The notes beneath the pieces were generated by a model. The model was given only the letters and a program-made list of their open reading frames with translations. It did no database searches and had not been told where the DNA came from. Positions 8,276-17,295 of a DNA stretch of 64,000 nucleotides are shown here, one piece after another. The stretch comes from Desulfosporosinus orientis DSM 765 (GTDB lineage Bacteria > Bacillota > Desulfitobacteriia > Desulfitobacteriales > Desulfitobacteriaceae): NCBI RefSeq assembly GCF_000235605.1, contig NC_016584.1, forward strand, positions 5,395,151 to 5,459,150, given 5' to 3'. A program made the translations under genes and the position numbers. Every line of letters begins with the position of its first letter. Positions within the stretch are counted from its first letter, which is position 1.

Positions 8276-9070
8276 TCAACCAATGCCAATGAGTTTTTTG
8301 AGTCGATCCATGATTCCTTTGGGTACTTCCAGGTTCATCAGCGGAACATCTTCCCCTTGAATTCTCCGGGTAATCCGCCGGTAAGCTTCTCCTGCTTTGG
8401 AACCCGAATCTAAAACTGCGGGTTCCCCGCGGTTAGTGGAAATGACAATACTCTCATCTTCAGGAACCACACCGATGAGCTCAATGGCCAGGATATCCAA
8501 AATATCCGAAATATCCATCATGTCGCCTCGTTTCACCATATCCGGGCGGAGACGATTAATGATCAGTTTAGGATTTCTCAGTTCCGACGCTTCCAAAAGA
8601 CCGATGATCCGGTCAGCGTCACGCACGGCACTGACTTCAGGGGTGCAGACGACGACGGCCCGGTCCGCACCGGCAATGGCGTTGCGGAAGCCTTGTTCAA
8701 TTCCCGCCGGACAGTCAATAATAGCATAGTCAAATTCTTCTTTTAATTCCAAGGATAAAGCCTTCATCTGTTCCGGGCTGACCGCTGTCTTATCCTTAGT
8801 CTGAGCTGCGGGCAGCAAAAAGAGATTGGGGAAACGTTTATCTTTAATCAGGGCTTGCTTCAAGCGGCAATTTCCGCTGGTCACATCCACCAGGTCATAA
8901 ACAATGCGATTTTCCAATCCCAACACCACATCGAGATTACGCAAACCAATATCTGTATCGACAAGAACGACCTTTTGCCCATTATTAGCTAATCCCGTGC
9001 CGATATTTGCGGATGTTGTCGTCTTGCCTACGCCCCCTTTTCCAGAAGTCACTACGATTACCTCACCCAT
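8276..9070 (-). CDS. minD: Septum site-determining ATPase MinD
   Basis: 264 residues. A ParA/MinD-type ATPase that recruits MinC to the membrane. The deviant Walker A motif GKGGVGKTT is at residues 10-18, the switch I region has DTDIGLRNLD, and Walker B has YAIIDCPAGIEQG. The C-terminal amphipathic membrane-targeting helix is visible (IMDRLKKLIGIG). It lies between minC and minE at short spacing, as one operon. Confidence 0.97.
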   Translation of the reverse strand: MGEVIVVTSGKGGVGKTTTSANIGTGLANNGQKVVLVDTDIGLRNLDVVLGLENRIVYDLVDVTSGNCRLKQALIKDKRFPNLFLLPAAQTKDKTAVSPEQMKALSLELKEEFDYAIIDCPAGIEQGFRNAIAGADRAVVVCTPEVSAVRDADRIIGLLEASELRNPKLIINRLRPDMVKRGDMMDISDILDILAIELIGVVPEDESIVISTNRGEPAVLDSGSKAGEAYRRITRRIQGEDVPLMNLEVPKGIMDRLKKLIGIG

Positions 9071-9106
9071 AGTTAGACCTGCCTTTCCCTATAACTTATT
9101 CTTTTA

Positions 9107-9787
9107 TTAACGGGCCTTGCTACGCCAGCCACTCATACCGGCCGCTTCCACCATTAATTGATCATCTTTGATCCTGGCAATTTCCGGACCACGCCCATCT
9201 GCTTCATCATCCGGAGCCCTGGTCACAAAATCCGCAATGCGCAGCTGAGTCGGTGCCAAATGATAGGCGCTAACTGTAGCCGTCCGATCCCCTGTTGCTC
9301 CGGCATGGGCTACACCTCTCAGAGAGCCCAAAACCACAATATTGCCCGTGGCAATGATTTCCGCACCGGGGTTTACGTCGCCAAGTACCACCACATGCCC
9401 TTCATATTGCACACTTTTTCCTGAGCGCAGTGTGCGTTCGATTAAGAGGCAGTGTCCTTCTACCATTCCTTCTTCCCTGAGACGTGCTCTCTCCTCAGCC
9501 ATACTGGGCTTCGCCTTACCGGGATGGTAGACTTCTTCAGGAGTCATCCACCCTGCGATTTCCAGCCTGTATTGTTTGAGGACGGCTGCCAAGCTAGAGA
9601 GTTCATCCTCAGAAAATTCCCGTTTCCCAGCATAGCACCGAAGGGTTGCGCCTTGGAGGAATTGATCAGAATTCTTCATAAGATTATCTAGCTCGTCAAT
9701 AAGCAATTTAAAGTCTGCAGCTGGATCAAGGTACAGCACCAATCCATCACGGGTGCCCTTTAGTGCCACATGTTCTGTCCGTGTCAA
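9107..9787 (-). CDS. minC: Septum site-determining protein MinC
   Basis: About 226 residues. An inhibitor of FtsZ polymerisation. The N-terminal FtsZ-interacting domain (VALKGTRDGLVLYLD) and the C-terminal beta-helix domain (RSGKSVQYEGHVVVLGDVNPGAEIIATGNIVVLGSLRGVAHAG) are both clear. The latter binds MinD and the division apparatus. Two starts are possible: ATG at 9814, which lacks a binding site, and TTG at 9787 about ten bases after GGGGG. The TTG is preferred. It is the first gene of minCDE, and a terminator separates it from the PBP2 gene. Confidence 0.93.
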   Translation of the reverse strand: MTRTEHVALKGTRDGLVLYLDPAADFKLLIDELDNLMKNSDQFLQGATLRCYAGKREFSEDELSSLAAVLKQYRLEIAGWMTPEEVYHPGKAKPSMAEERARLREEGMVEGHCLLIERTLRSGKSVQYEGHVVVLGDVNPGAEIIATGNIVVLGSLRGVAHAGATGDRTATVSAYHLAPTQLRIADFVTRAPDDEADGRGPEIARIKDDQLMVEAAGMSGWRSKAR

Positions 9788-9873
9788 CCTGAACAATCCC
9801 CCATCGCTTATCATTAATAAAAAATGCTTTCTATAAATTCTACAAGCCTGTCCAAATTCCCTTTATCCAAACG

Positions 9874-9903
9874 AAAAAAACGAGGATAAATTTCCTCGTT
9901 TTT
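9874..9903 (-). terminator. Terminator after the PBP2 gene
   Basis: The arms AAAACGAGGA and TCCTCGTTTT lie immediately at the stop codon of the PBP2 gene, with a T run on the minus strand. It splits mreBCD-PBP2 from minCDE. Confidence 0.75.
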
Positions 9904-12023
9904 CAGCCTCCATTCGTGCTCTTCCAACCAAAATACTTCATAAAAGCCGCCTTGGCGACGTAACCTGCTGTTTCCCCACCATGTCCTCCAAATTCAACCA
10001 CTCCGGCGAAGGCCACCTGGGGATGATCATAAGGAGCAAAGGCTACAAAGACCCCGTTATAGATATCACCGGATATGGTATCCTTAGAGCCGATCTGGGC
10101 TGTTCCTGTCTTGCCGCCGCCGCTGAATTCCGGCACATCGTAGAAGAGGAAGCTGGCAGTCCCTTCTCCTGTCATGACATCCTGCATACCCTGCTTGACT
10201 TCCTCCAGAACATCGGGAGAAATCGACACGGTATTGAGAACCTTGGGCTCGAACTGTTTGACGGTTTCCCCGGTCAGAGGATCGATGAGCTTATCCACCA
10301 CATAGGGGCGGAAATGTTTGCCGCCGTTAACAATGGTTGCTACATAATTGGCCAGCTGTATGGGGGTGTAGGCATTGTAGCCCTGACCAATGGCGTTGTT
10401 GTAGCTGTCATAGGGACGCCACTCCAGGGGTTCAGCGGTTCTCTGTTTGTATAAATCCTGGACCTTGGCAATTTCTGCATCTTTTTCCTTTTGGATCTCT
10501 TTACGGGCCGTCTCGTCGGCAGCCTGCTCCAGTTTGGGCTTATAGTTTTTCTCGATTTCCGCCAGGGATTTATCCCGGGACTCTTGGGCATTTTTATAAA
10601 TATTGGTAAAGTAGGCTTTTTTCCATTCTGCCGAGGGGGATATCCCCTTGGCTTCTCCCGGCAGATCCACGCCGCTTTCCACACCCAGGCCAAATTCCCG
10701 GGCGATCTGACCGATCATCTCCGCATTGCTGTCAAAGACCCGGCGGCCCATGACTTCAAAATAAATATTCGAGGATTTAGCCAGGGCCCGGTAGAGATCG
10801 ACCATGCCAAAATAGTTGTTGCCCCATTCGACGAAGCCAGACTTTTGAGAATCCGGGCCTCCTAAGGATGAGAGTTTGTCATCAACTTTCTCACTGGGTG
10901 TGGTTACACCCATTTGCAAAGCCGACATGGCCGTGACCATCTTAAAGGTTGACCCCGGCGGATATAAACCCGTCAAGGCCCTGTTCAGGGAAGCTGCTTC
11001 CGAGGCCCGCTTCGGGTCCTGAGGCCAGTACTTGTCGGCCATTTGCTCGGAGATAATCCCGATCAGATCATTGGGGTCCATGCTGGGACGGGAGGTCATA
11101 GCCAAGATTTTCCCCGTATTCACATCCATAACCACTGCTGCCCCGGCGTGAGCCGTGGGATTGTCTTTTTGAATATTGGCGATGACTTGATCCATACTGT
11201 CATCCACAACCTTCTGCAAATCCGAGTCAATGGTCAGCTGAACTGTCTTGCCTGCTTCGGGAGCCTGGAGAATCTCTTTTTTGACAGGCCGGGCATTGTT
11301 ATCCACTTCAACCTGCTGAACACCTTCCTTGCCTCGCAGCCAAAAATCATAGGTTTTTTCCACACCCATCTTGCCCACCATGTCCCCCTGAGCGTAGACA
11401 AAGCCGGCGGCTTGGGCATCGGGATCTTTATTGAATTGAGTGATTTCCGCTTCGGATATTTCACGGACATAGCCTAAAACGTGACCGAGCAGGCTATGCT
11501 GAGGATAGGAGCGCACAGGTATGGCTTCCACACTCACCCCGGGGAGCTCCTCCTGGTGTTCGGCGATAATGGCCTGCAATTCAGGACGCACATCATCGAG
11601 AATAGTCACAGGACGGTAGCGCTCCCATTGATGGTTTTGAATATTAGCAAAGATATCTTCAGCGATGGAATCCACACTCTGATTAGGGTTCGGCCAATAG
11701 TCTTTGAGGAAGGCCGCCAGCTTGCGGACTACATCTTTCCACTCACTGCTTTTTGCCTGCTGCAAGTCCATCCAGTCCAGATTAAGCACAAATTCCGGGA
11801 CACTGGTGGCCAGGATCTTGCCGTTTTTATCCACAATGTCTCCCCGTGTCGGAGGCACCTTAACAAGTTTCATGACATTTCCTTTGGCCATGGCGGAATA
11901 ATAAGAGCCTTGAGCGATCTGCAAACGCCAGAGGTTGAAGCTCAAGATCAAAAAAACCAGAACTACCACGCCGCCTAAACCCCAGAGCCGGTAGACAAAG
12001 GGTTTTCGTTCTTTATCATCCAA
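9903..12023 (-). CDS. mrdA: Penicillin-binding protein 2 (class B transpeptidase)
   Basis: 706 residues. A membrane-anchored peptidoglycan DD-transpeptidase that pairs with RodA. One membrane segment is at about 14-32, then the pedestal domain (PPTRGDIVDKNGKILA at about 57-72). The transpeptidase has STFK (nucleophile Ser 359), SSN (417-419) and KTGTA (638-642). Between SSN and KTG, at about residues 473-532, there is an extra charged alpha-helical insertion (repeated KSLAEIEKNYK / KEIQKEKDAEIAK patterns) that looks like a coiled coil and is absent from E. coli PBP2. The TTG start is eight bases after GAGGAGG. It is cotranscribed with mreBCD. Confidence 0.94.
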   Translation of the reverse strand: MDDKERKPFVYRLWGLGGVVVLVFLILSFNLWRLQIAQGSYYSAMAKGNVMKLVKVPPTRGDIVDKNGKILATSVPEFVLNLDWMDLQQAKSSEWKDVVRKLAAFLKDYWPNPNQSVDSIAEDIFANIQNHQWERYRPVTILDDVRPELQAIIAEHQEELPGVSVEAIPVRSYPQHSLLGHVLGYVREISEAEITQFNKDPDAQAAGFVYAQGDMVGKMGVEKTYDFWLRGKEGVQQVEVDNNARPVKKEILQAPEAGKTVQLTIDSDLQKVVDDSMDQVIANIQKDNPTAHAGAAVVMDVNTGKILAMTSRPSMDPNDLIGIISEQMADKYWPQDPKRASEAASLNRALTGLYPPGSTFKMVTAMSALQMGVTTPSEKVDDKLSSLGGPDSQKSGFVEWGNNYFGMVDLYRALAKSSNIYFEVMGRRVFDSNAEMIGQIAREFGLGVESGVDLPGEAKGISPSAEWKKAYFTNIYKNAQESRDKSLAEIEKNYKPKLEQAADETARKEIQKEKDAEIAKVQDLYKQRTAEPLEWRPYDSYNNAIGQGYNAYTPIQLANYVATIVNGGKHFRPYVVDKLIDPLTGETVKQFEPKVLNTVSISPDVLEEVKQGMQDVMTGEGTASFLFYDVPEFSGGGKTGTAQIGSKDTISGDIYNGVFVAFAPYDHPQVAFAGVVEFGGHGGETAGYVAKAAFMKYFGWKSTNGG

Positions 12024-12050
12024 GTTGGTAACCTCCTCTCAAATCGTGGT

Positions 12051-12557
12051 TCATCGTTCATAGCGGGGTCGGTAGCGCAGCCAGCCCCGGACAAAGGATT
12101 GGTGAATCCAGGGATAGGTTAGAGGCACTAAAACCGCATTGTAGAGGGAAACCCCGATAACTAAACGGCCAAAATCGGAAACCGACCAATGGAGGCCGGC
12201 ACCTAAGCTTAAAAAGGCAATCAATAGCTGTCCAACGGCGGTCACCAGAAATACCATAAAGGTGGTAAGCAGGAAATTTTCCCGGTACCAGCGTTCTGCC
12301 AGCCAGTAGCTTAAAGCAGCCACTACCGCCAGAGTGAGGGTATACATGCCCACATAGCTGCCTAAATATAAATCTTCCAATAAACCGGCACCCAGTCCCC
12401 ACAGCAAACCTGAACGGAAGCGATGATGGGTGGCCATATAGATGGTTAAAAGCATAAGGAGATCAGGTTTAATCCCCGACCAGGACCAAAAGTGAAAGAG
12501 GGTTCCCGGCAAGATCAGGCTTAGGAGAAACATCACCGCGATTAAAACATAACGCAT
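12051..12557 (-). CDS. mreD: Rod shape-determining protein MreD
   Basis: 168 residues, almost entirely hydrophobic with five or six membrane segments. It is an integral membrane component of the elongasome that links MreB/MreC to PBP2 and RodA. Sequence conservation in this family is low; the call rests on size, topology (KPDLLMLLTIYMATHHRFRSG and EDLYLGSYVGMYTL motifs) and exact position between mreC and the PBP2 gene. Confidence 0.92.
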   Translation of the reverse strand: MRYVLIAVMFLLSLILPGTLFHFWSWSGIKPDLLMLLTIYMATHHRFRSGLLWGLGAGLLEDLYLGSYVGMYTLTLAVVAALSYWLAERWYRENFLLTTFMVFLVTAVGQLLIAFLSLGAGLHWSVSDFGRLVIGVSLYNAVLVPLTYPWIHQSFVRGWLRYRPRYER

Positions 12558-12559
12558 TC

Positions 12560-13429
12560 CTATTTCCCCTCCCCCTTTTTCACAATATAGACTTCTTCCA
12601 GAGAGTCAAAGTCAATAAGGGGCTGGATATAGGCTGTTTTCAGCAAGCCGGAGGGGTCTAACTGAATCTCCTTGACTTGACCGATAGGAACATCTTTGGG
12701 GTATACTCCGCCAATACCTGAGGTAAAGACCAGATCCCCTACATTAATGCCATCCTCTCTGCGAAAGAGCATTTGCAGGTTCCCTTCCGAGGTAAGGCGG
12801 GAACCCTTGGTGAAATTCCCCTGGACAATGCCGAAGGTTCCGCCGCCGGTGCTGCCCCGGACTACGGCACTTACTTGTCCTTCACCGTCCAGGATCAGTA
12901 AGACTTCCGAGGTGGTGGGAGTCACAGAGACGATTTTCCCCACCAGGCCCAAGTCGCCGATTACCGGCGAATTGACGGTCACGCCATCCTGGCTGCCCCG
13001 GTTTAAGGTCAAAGTGCGGTACCAGGTGGTAGGGTTGCGATTAATCACAGTGGCTCCGACTTTTTCGAATTTTTCCAGGGTCGGACTGCGGAATTGGCCC
13101 TGATCCAGCTCATTGTAGCGCATACCCGCTAAGATTTCCGTTTTTAACTTGATATTGTCGCCGGTCAGCTGATCCACTTTCTTGCGCAGTTCTTCATTTT
13201 GCTTTGCAACCTCTGAAAAACTCCACAATGCCCGGGTATTATCTTTAATGGCATTTCCCAAGCCAAGAATGGGTTTTTCTAAAGGGCTTAAAACCCGCTG
13301 CATAGCTCCGCCAATCGGGTTAGGAAAATTACTGCCCAGGCCTGTAAAGCGGATGGTTATTAACACTCCCAGCAAGAGGAAGAAAACGAGAACCGCGATT
13401 CCCGTTATATTCACTCTTTTCCCCACCAT
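12560..13429 (-). CDS. mreC: Rod shape-determining protein MreC
   Basis: 289 residues. One N-terminal membrane segment (about 8-27) and a coiled coil (about 70-98) are followed by the extracytoplasmic double beta-barrel. This has the family marks VINRNPTTWYRTLTLNRGSQDGV, GLVGKIVSV and TSGIGGVYPKDVPIGQV. It links cytoplasmic MreB to the PBPs. The stop and the mreD start are two bases apart. Confidence 0.96.
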   Translation of the reverse strand: MVGKRVNITGIAVLVFFLLLGVLITIRFTGLGSNFPNPIGGAMQRVLSPLEKPILGLGNAIKDNTRALWSFSEVAKQNEELRKKVDQLTGDNIKLKTEILAGMRYNELDQGQFRSPTLEKFEKVGATVINRNPTTWYRTLTLNRGSQDGVTVNSPVIGDLGLVGKIVSVTPTTSEVLLILDGEGQVSAVVRGSTGGGTFGIVQGNFTKGSRLTSEGNLQMLFRREDGINVGDLVFTSGIGGVYPKDVPIGQVKEIQLDPSGLLKTAYIQPLIDFDSLEEVYIVKKGEGK

Positions 13430-13446
13430 AATTCCTCCCCGCTATT

Positions 13447-14466
13447 TTAGCTTTTTTGCGAGGCAGCAATTCTACGAAGGATTTCAGCATGTTCTAAAAC
13501 ATTACCTGTTCCTATTGCAACACAGGACAATGGGTCCTCCGCTATGTGTACTGCAATGCCCGTCTCCTCAGAGAGCAGTCGATCCAAGTTGCGCAGTAAA
13601 GAGCCGCCACCTGCCATCATAATTCCGCGGTCCATGATATCCGACGATAACTCCGGTGGAGTCTTTTCCAAACATGATTTGACGGCGTCCACAATAGCCA
13701 TGACCGGTTCTTGCAGAGCCTCTTGAATTTCTTCTGAGGTCACTTCAATGGTTTTGGGCAGACCGGTTAGTAAATCCCGTCCGCGCACAGTATAGGTGCC
13801 TTTTTCTGCTTGATAGGCGTAACCGATTTCAAATTTCAGGGTTTCCGCCGTGCGGTAACCCACCATCAGATTATAGCGCCGCTTAATATGGGCAATGATG
13901 GCGTCATCCATCTCATCCCCAGCCACACGAATGGAACGGCTGGTGACAATCCCGCCTAAGGAAATCACGGCGACTTCAGTGGTTCCGCCGCCAATATCCA
14001 CGATCATGTTCCCCGTTGGTTCACTGACAGGCAGCCCGGCTCCGATGGCCGCCGCCATGGGCTCTTCCAGAATAATGGGGTCTTTGGCACCTGCTGCCAT
14101 AGCGGCTTCTTTAACCGCCCGTTCTTCCACAGGGGTAACCCCTGACGGTACACAGATGACCACACGAGGGCGAATATAGGGGTGCTCTGTTCCCAGAGCC
14201 CGGCTGATAAAGTACTTCAGCATTTTCTGAGTGACGTTAAAATCCGAGATAACTCCATCTTTTAAGGGGCGAATGGCTACGATGTTGCTGGGGGTCCGGC
14301 CAATCATTTCTTTGGCGCTGTCACCCACAGCCATAGGGGTTTTGGTGGTGATATCCATAGCTACCACGGATGGTTCTCTGACCACAATCCCCTTGCCTTT
14401 GGCATGTACGACGGTATTAGCCGTTCCTAAATCTATTCCTAAATCCTTGCTAAACAAATTAAACAT
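13447..14466 (-). CDS. mreB: Rod shape-determining actin homologue MreB
   Basis: 339 residues. A bacterial actin that organises lateral wall synthesis. Phosphate 1 motif DLGTANTVV, phosphate 2 motif [16 protein letters not shown] and adenosine motif [15 protein letters not shown] are all intact. The membrane-binding N-terminus ([14 protein letters not shown]) matches the MreB/Mbl group. It is the first gene of the mreBCD-PBP2 operon; the promoter should be in the 120-bp gap to radC. Confidence 0.97.
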   Translation of the reverse strand: MFNLFSKDLGIDLGTANTVVHAKGKGIVVREPSVVAMDITTKTPMAVGDSAKEMIGRTPSNIVAIRPLKDGVISDFNVTQKMLKYFISRALGTEHPYIRPRVVICVPSGVTPVEERAVKEAAMAAGAKDPIILEEPMAAAIGAGLPVSEPTGNMIVDIGGGTTEVAVISLGGIVTSRSIRVAGDEMDDAIIAHIKRRYNLMVGYRTAETLKFEIGYAYQAEKGTYTVRGRDLLTGLPKTIEVTSEEIQEALQEPVMAIVDAVKSCLEKTPPELSSDIMDRGIMMAGGGSLLRNLDRLLSEETGIAVHIAEDPLSCVAIGTGNVLEHAEILRRIAASQKS

Positions 14467-14489
14467 GGCTATTTATGCTCCTTCCATAT

Positions 14490-14583
14490 TCGAGGTACGA
14501 GGTCCGATTTGAGTCCATTCCGTTCTTCGATTCGCAGAATCGAATTCACAGTTCGTGCCTCGAACATCGAACCACGAACCTCG
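14490..14583. repeat. Short palindromic TTCGAGG-type repeat region
   Basis: The gap between mreB and radC holds interleaved copies of CGAGGTACGAGG, GTTCGTGCCTCGAAC and CGAACCACGAACCTCG around a CGATTC-GCA-GAATCG hairpin. A similar hairpin (TTCGAAGTTC/GAACTTCGA) lies at 56108-56131 next to tRNA-Pro. The role is unknown. Confidence 0.5.
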
Positions 14584-14585
14584 CG

Positions 14586-15269
14586 TCATATGATTCCCCG
14601 TTCCTTCAAGCTGATATAGCGATTATCTCCTATAATCACATGATCTATAACTTCAATCCCCAGAATCTTACCCCCCTCGGCCAGACGGCGGGTTACTTCC
14701 ACATCTTCCTGACTGGGGGTAGGATCCCCGCTGGGATGATTATGCAATAAAATAATAGCGTTGGAGTTGCGCCTTATTGCCTCTTTAAAACATTCTCGCG
14801 GATGTACTATGGATGAATTGAGTGAGCCTATGGAAATTGAGGTAATCCCTAACACATGGTTTTTGGTGGACAGGGAAAGTACTCGAAAGTGCTCACGGTC
14901 AAGATAGCGCATTTCTTCCATGACGATATGCGCTACATCCTGGGGGGAATTGACCACCGGTCTGGACATAGGATCGACAGAGACGGATCGGCGTCCTAAT
15001 TCTAAAGCAGCCTTCAATTCTGCCGATTTTGCCTTTCCTAAACCGTGAATCTGAGCTAAATCATGAACCGTCAGCTTCCCTAGTCCTGAGAGCCCCCCGA
15101 CACTTGCCAGAATTCGTTCTGCTAAGCTCAGGACATTTTCTCCTTTAAGGCCCGTCCTTAAAAGGATGGCCAGGACTTCGCTGTTCGATAATGCTTCTGG
15201 CCCTAGTTGGCAGAGCCTCTCACGGGGTAAAAGTTCCTCCGGTAAATCTTTCAATCGCCGGTAATTCAT
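14586..15269 (-). CDS. radC: RadC/YsxA family JAB-domain protein
   Basis: About 227 residues. A helix-hairpin-helix region (about 70-90, LTVHDLAQIHGLGKAKSAELKAALELG) is followed by a JAB/MPN metalloprotease-like domain. This carries HNHPSGDPTPSQED, the JAMM zinc motif, near residue 175. Despite the historical name, a role in DNA repair is not established. The ATG of MNYRRLKDL, six bases after GAGG, is preferred over the longer frame, which would extend further into maf. Either way it overlaps the 3' end of maf and is probably coupled to it. Confidence 0.93.
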   Translation of the reverse strand: MNYRRLKDLPEELLPRERLCQLGPEALSNSEVLAILLRTGLKGENVLSLAERILASVGGLSGLGKLTVHDLAQIHGLGKAKSAELKAALELGRRSVSVDPMSRPVVNSPQDVAHIVMEEMRYLDREHFRVLSLSTKNHVLGITSISIGSLNSSIVHPRECFKEAIRRNSNAIILLHNHPSGDPTPSQEDVEVTRRLAEGGKILGIEVIDHVIIGDNRYISLKERGII

Positions 15270-15876
15270 CATCCACCTCGCGTGAGACGACATTTGTCTG
15301 CTCAATCCCCCACGCCCTAAGCTGTTTTGAGAGATATTCCATAGGCAAGCCTATGACATTGGTTAGTGAACCTTCAATGGACGTGACAAAGCGCTGGGCT
15401 TCTCCTTGAATCCCATAAGCGCCTGCTTTGTCCATGGGTTCTCCGCCAGCTACATAGTCCTTTATCTCCTGGGTTTCCAACTGACGAAAATGTACGACGG
15501 TTTTAACCACGCCGGCAAGCTCTTTTCCCGATCCTGAGATTAAGGCTACTCCCGTTAAAACATGATGGGTCCTTCCGCTCAGTCTCTGCAGCATTTCTGC
15601 TGCCTCTTCAGCTGTAGCCGGTTTTCCTAAAATACAGGCATCAAGAACCACCATGGTATCCGCTCCCAAGACCACGTCCTGAGAACTCTCTCCTGTGGTT
15701 AGCCAATAATCGAAACCGGCTTGGGCCTTACGTAAAGCTAACTGTTTGACCCCTATTTCCGGGAGAATTCCTTCCGTCAATTCTTCAGAAACCTGTGTTT
15801 TGACGGTTTCAAAAACGTACCCTCCCTCATGAAGCAGTTGTGCCCTCCGAGGAGAGGAAGAAGCGAGCACGAGCAT
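15220..15876 (-). CDS. maf: Maf family nucleotide pyrophosphatase
   Basis: 218 residues; the Maf core is about 190 residues and the last 25 are an extension. Maf/YhdE proteins hydrolyse dTTP, UTP or modified nucleotides to monophosphates and in B. subtilis influence septum formation. The signature SSSPRRAQLL at residues 6-15, the ADTMV acid motif and the SLTNVIGLP segment are present. It overlaps radC by about 50 bp and lies one base after the stop of the next gene upstream. Confidence 0.95.
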   Translation of the reverse strand: MLVLASSSPRRAQLLHEGGYVFETVKTQVSEELTEGILPEIGVKQLALRKAQAGFDYWLTTGESSQDVVLGADTMVVLDACILGKPATAEEAAEMLQRLSGRTHHVLTGVALISGSGKELAGVVKTVVHFRQLETQEIKDYVAGGEPMDKAGAYGIQGEAQRFVTSIEGSLTNVIGLPMEYLSKQLRAWGIEQTNVVSREVDDELPAIERFTGGTFTP

Positions 15877-15877
15877 G

Positions 15878-16141
15878 TTACACCTTCCTTGACAGCAGAT
15901 ACCCTCCGATGCCTCCTAAAAAGGTTGCAATGGTAATACTAATGCGGCAACCAAATGAGAGGGAGAGAAAAAAGAAATCTATGTACGTATGCGAGGGTAT
16001 ATCAATAACGGCAGGCCGTAAAAACGGGGCGAATATGCCGTATTTTTCCAATGCAAATCCCACTAAAGTCCCTAAGGCAGCACCGATCATAATGAGTAAG
16101 ACGGTTCTTCCAGTTCCAGAAGAATTTCGTCCAACTGCCAT
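15878..16141 (-). CDS. DUF4321 family small membrane protein
   Basis: 87 residues with two hydrophobic segments (about 13-32 and 62-84) and a short loop. It fits the DUF4321 family found next to maf in Clostridia; the function is unknown. It begins the maf-radC transcript. Confidence 0.85.
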   Translation of the reverse strand: MAVGRNSSGTGRTVLLIMIGAALGTLVGFALEKYGIFAPFLRPAVIDIPSHTYIDFFFLSLSFGCRISITIATFLGGIGGYLLSRKV

Positions 16142-16273
16142 AATTCGTTTCCCCTTCCGTCCATAGCAAACATGCCAAAAATCAAGATTAACTCCACTTT
16201 TCCTTCATATAAGTGTAGCATCTTCCCTATGACTAAGCAAGTTCGACAATGTTCTTCTTGACAAACTAAAACA

Positions 16274-16313
16274 TAAAAAAAACAGCCTCTACACTTTAAG
16301 TGAGGAGCCTGTT
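16274..16313 (-). terminator. Rho-independent terminator
   Basis: AACAGGCTCCTCACTT pairs with AAGTGTAGAGGCTGTT on the minus strand, followed by a long T run. It ends transcription coming from the Panacea-domain gene before the DUF4321-maf operon. Confidence 0.8.
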
Positions 16314-16340
16314 AAAGATGATGGAAACTAGAGTGCTGTC

Positions 16341-16541
16341 GGGTCGGGCGGCTTCGCCCACATCCGCTCACCCAGCATTCCGAGGCTCGCCCACTCGCGG
16401 CTGCGGGAGCTTCGCCAAACCTCTGGGTAGTACCTGAAGTGAACCAGGCTCCGCAATCCCCGCAACCGCTTTGTGGGCTTAACCGCCTCTCCATGCAATG
16501 GGTTCACTCCTGTGAGGCGAAGCCACCCTGGCTTTTGGGTC
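16341..16541 (+). repeat. R-family intergenic repeat (R-b)
   Basis: This 201-bp element fills most of the 500-bp gap between 16142 and 16649. Order of conserved blocks: GGGTCGGGCGGCTTCGCC, CAGCATTCCGAGGCTCGCCC, CCAAACCTCTGGGTA, GTGAACC, GGCTCCGCAATCCCCGC, TTGTGGGCTT, CTCCATGCAATGGGTTC, GGCGAAGCCACCCTGG, TTTTGGGTC. The two ends are inverted copies and the middle holds a second imperfect palindrome. No ORF inside resembles a protein. Confidence 0.85.
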
Positions 16542-16649
16542 TATTTTCGCAGAATACTTTGTGGATTTTTTCAGGGCAGCCTTTCATGCCCCTGCCACTG
16601 AACCATGATTCTTAAATTGGCTATTTTTGAGGACCTCGTTAAGGAACGA

Positions 16650-17207
16650 CTATATTTGATACATATTTTTAAGGCTATATTCACTACAAATATCATGGTT
16701 TTTCCTCAAACCAGAAAAATATTTTTTGATTTCTTCTTTAGATATAATATTAGTACATTGTTTATCCTGATTTTTTCCCTCTCTTGCATCTAACCAAGGT
16801 TTTTCGATATGAGTTAGTCTTTCTAGATATTTAGCATCGTACTTACCATAAACAGACCAAACTAAATCCAGCACAGTTATTTCTTCTTTCTCAAATACAC
16901 TGGAATCGAAAGAAGAAACCTTTGGTATATTCCCAGAACCGTATTCTTTAAAATGGATATACAAACCAGGCATAACAGGACCATGGACCCAGGCCTGAAA
17001 ATCTTCTTCAAACAATGAGTTATAAAATGCTAAAGACCAAGCTTGGGCATAATACACCAACTTTTGTAGTTTGAGCGGTGTTATTGATTCCCCGGCTTCC
17101 GAAACTATTTTATTAAGAAAATACTCCGCTACACCAAAAAGCTTGTTTTTGTTTGGACTCGTTTGCCCTTGATCAAATAACTCCATTAGTCCGGAATTTA
17201 ATTTCAT
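16650..17207 (-). CDS. Panacea (DUF4065) domain protein
   Basis: About 185 residues. The Panacea/DUF4065 fold (SocA/GepA-type) is visible as KLFGVAEYFLNKIV, then ITPLKLQKLVYYAQAWSLAFYN, then EDFQAWVHGPVMPGLYIHFKEYG. Panacea proteins often act as antitoxins or proteolytic adaptors in toxin-antitoxin pairs. No partner toxin is evident here; the upstream XRE gene could be a regulator. The start at ATG 17207 follows GAGG; an ATG eight codons earlier lacks a site. AT-richer than its neighbours, consistent with recent acquisition. Confidence 0.85.
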   Translation of the reverse strand: MKLNSGLMELFDQGQTSPNKNKLFGVAEYFLNKIVSEAGESITPLKLQKLVYYAQAWSLAFYNSLFEEDFQAWVHGPVMPGLYIHFKEYGSGNIPKVSSFDSSVFEKEEITVLDLVWSVYGKYDAKYLERLTHIEKPWLDAREGKNQDKQCTNIISKEEIKKYFSGLRKNHDICSEYSLKNMYQI

Positions 17208-17235
17208 CAAAACCACTGCCTCGAATGACATTAGC

Positions 17236-17292
17236 GATAATTACAAAGAAATCTCGCAGGGAGAGATCCTGTGAGATTTCTTTGTAATTATC
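17236..17292. terminator. Perfect 20-bp inverted repeat between the XRE and Panacea genes
   Basis: The arms GATAATTACAAAGAAATCTC and its exact complement are separated by a 17-base loop. It lies 4 bp beyond the XRE stop codon and 29 bp before the Panacea ATG. It could end the XRE transcript, or limit expression of the Panacea gene. The T tract is weak. Confidence 0.65.
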
Positions 17293-17295
17293 AGG

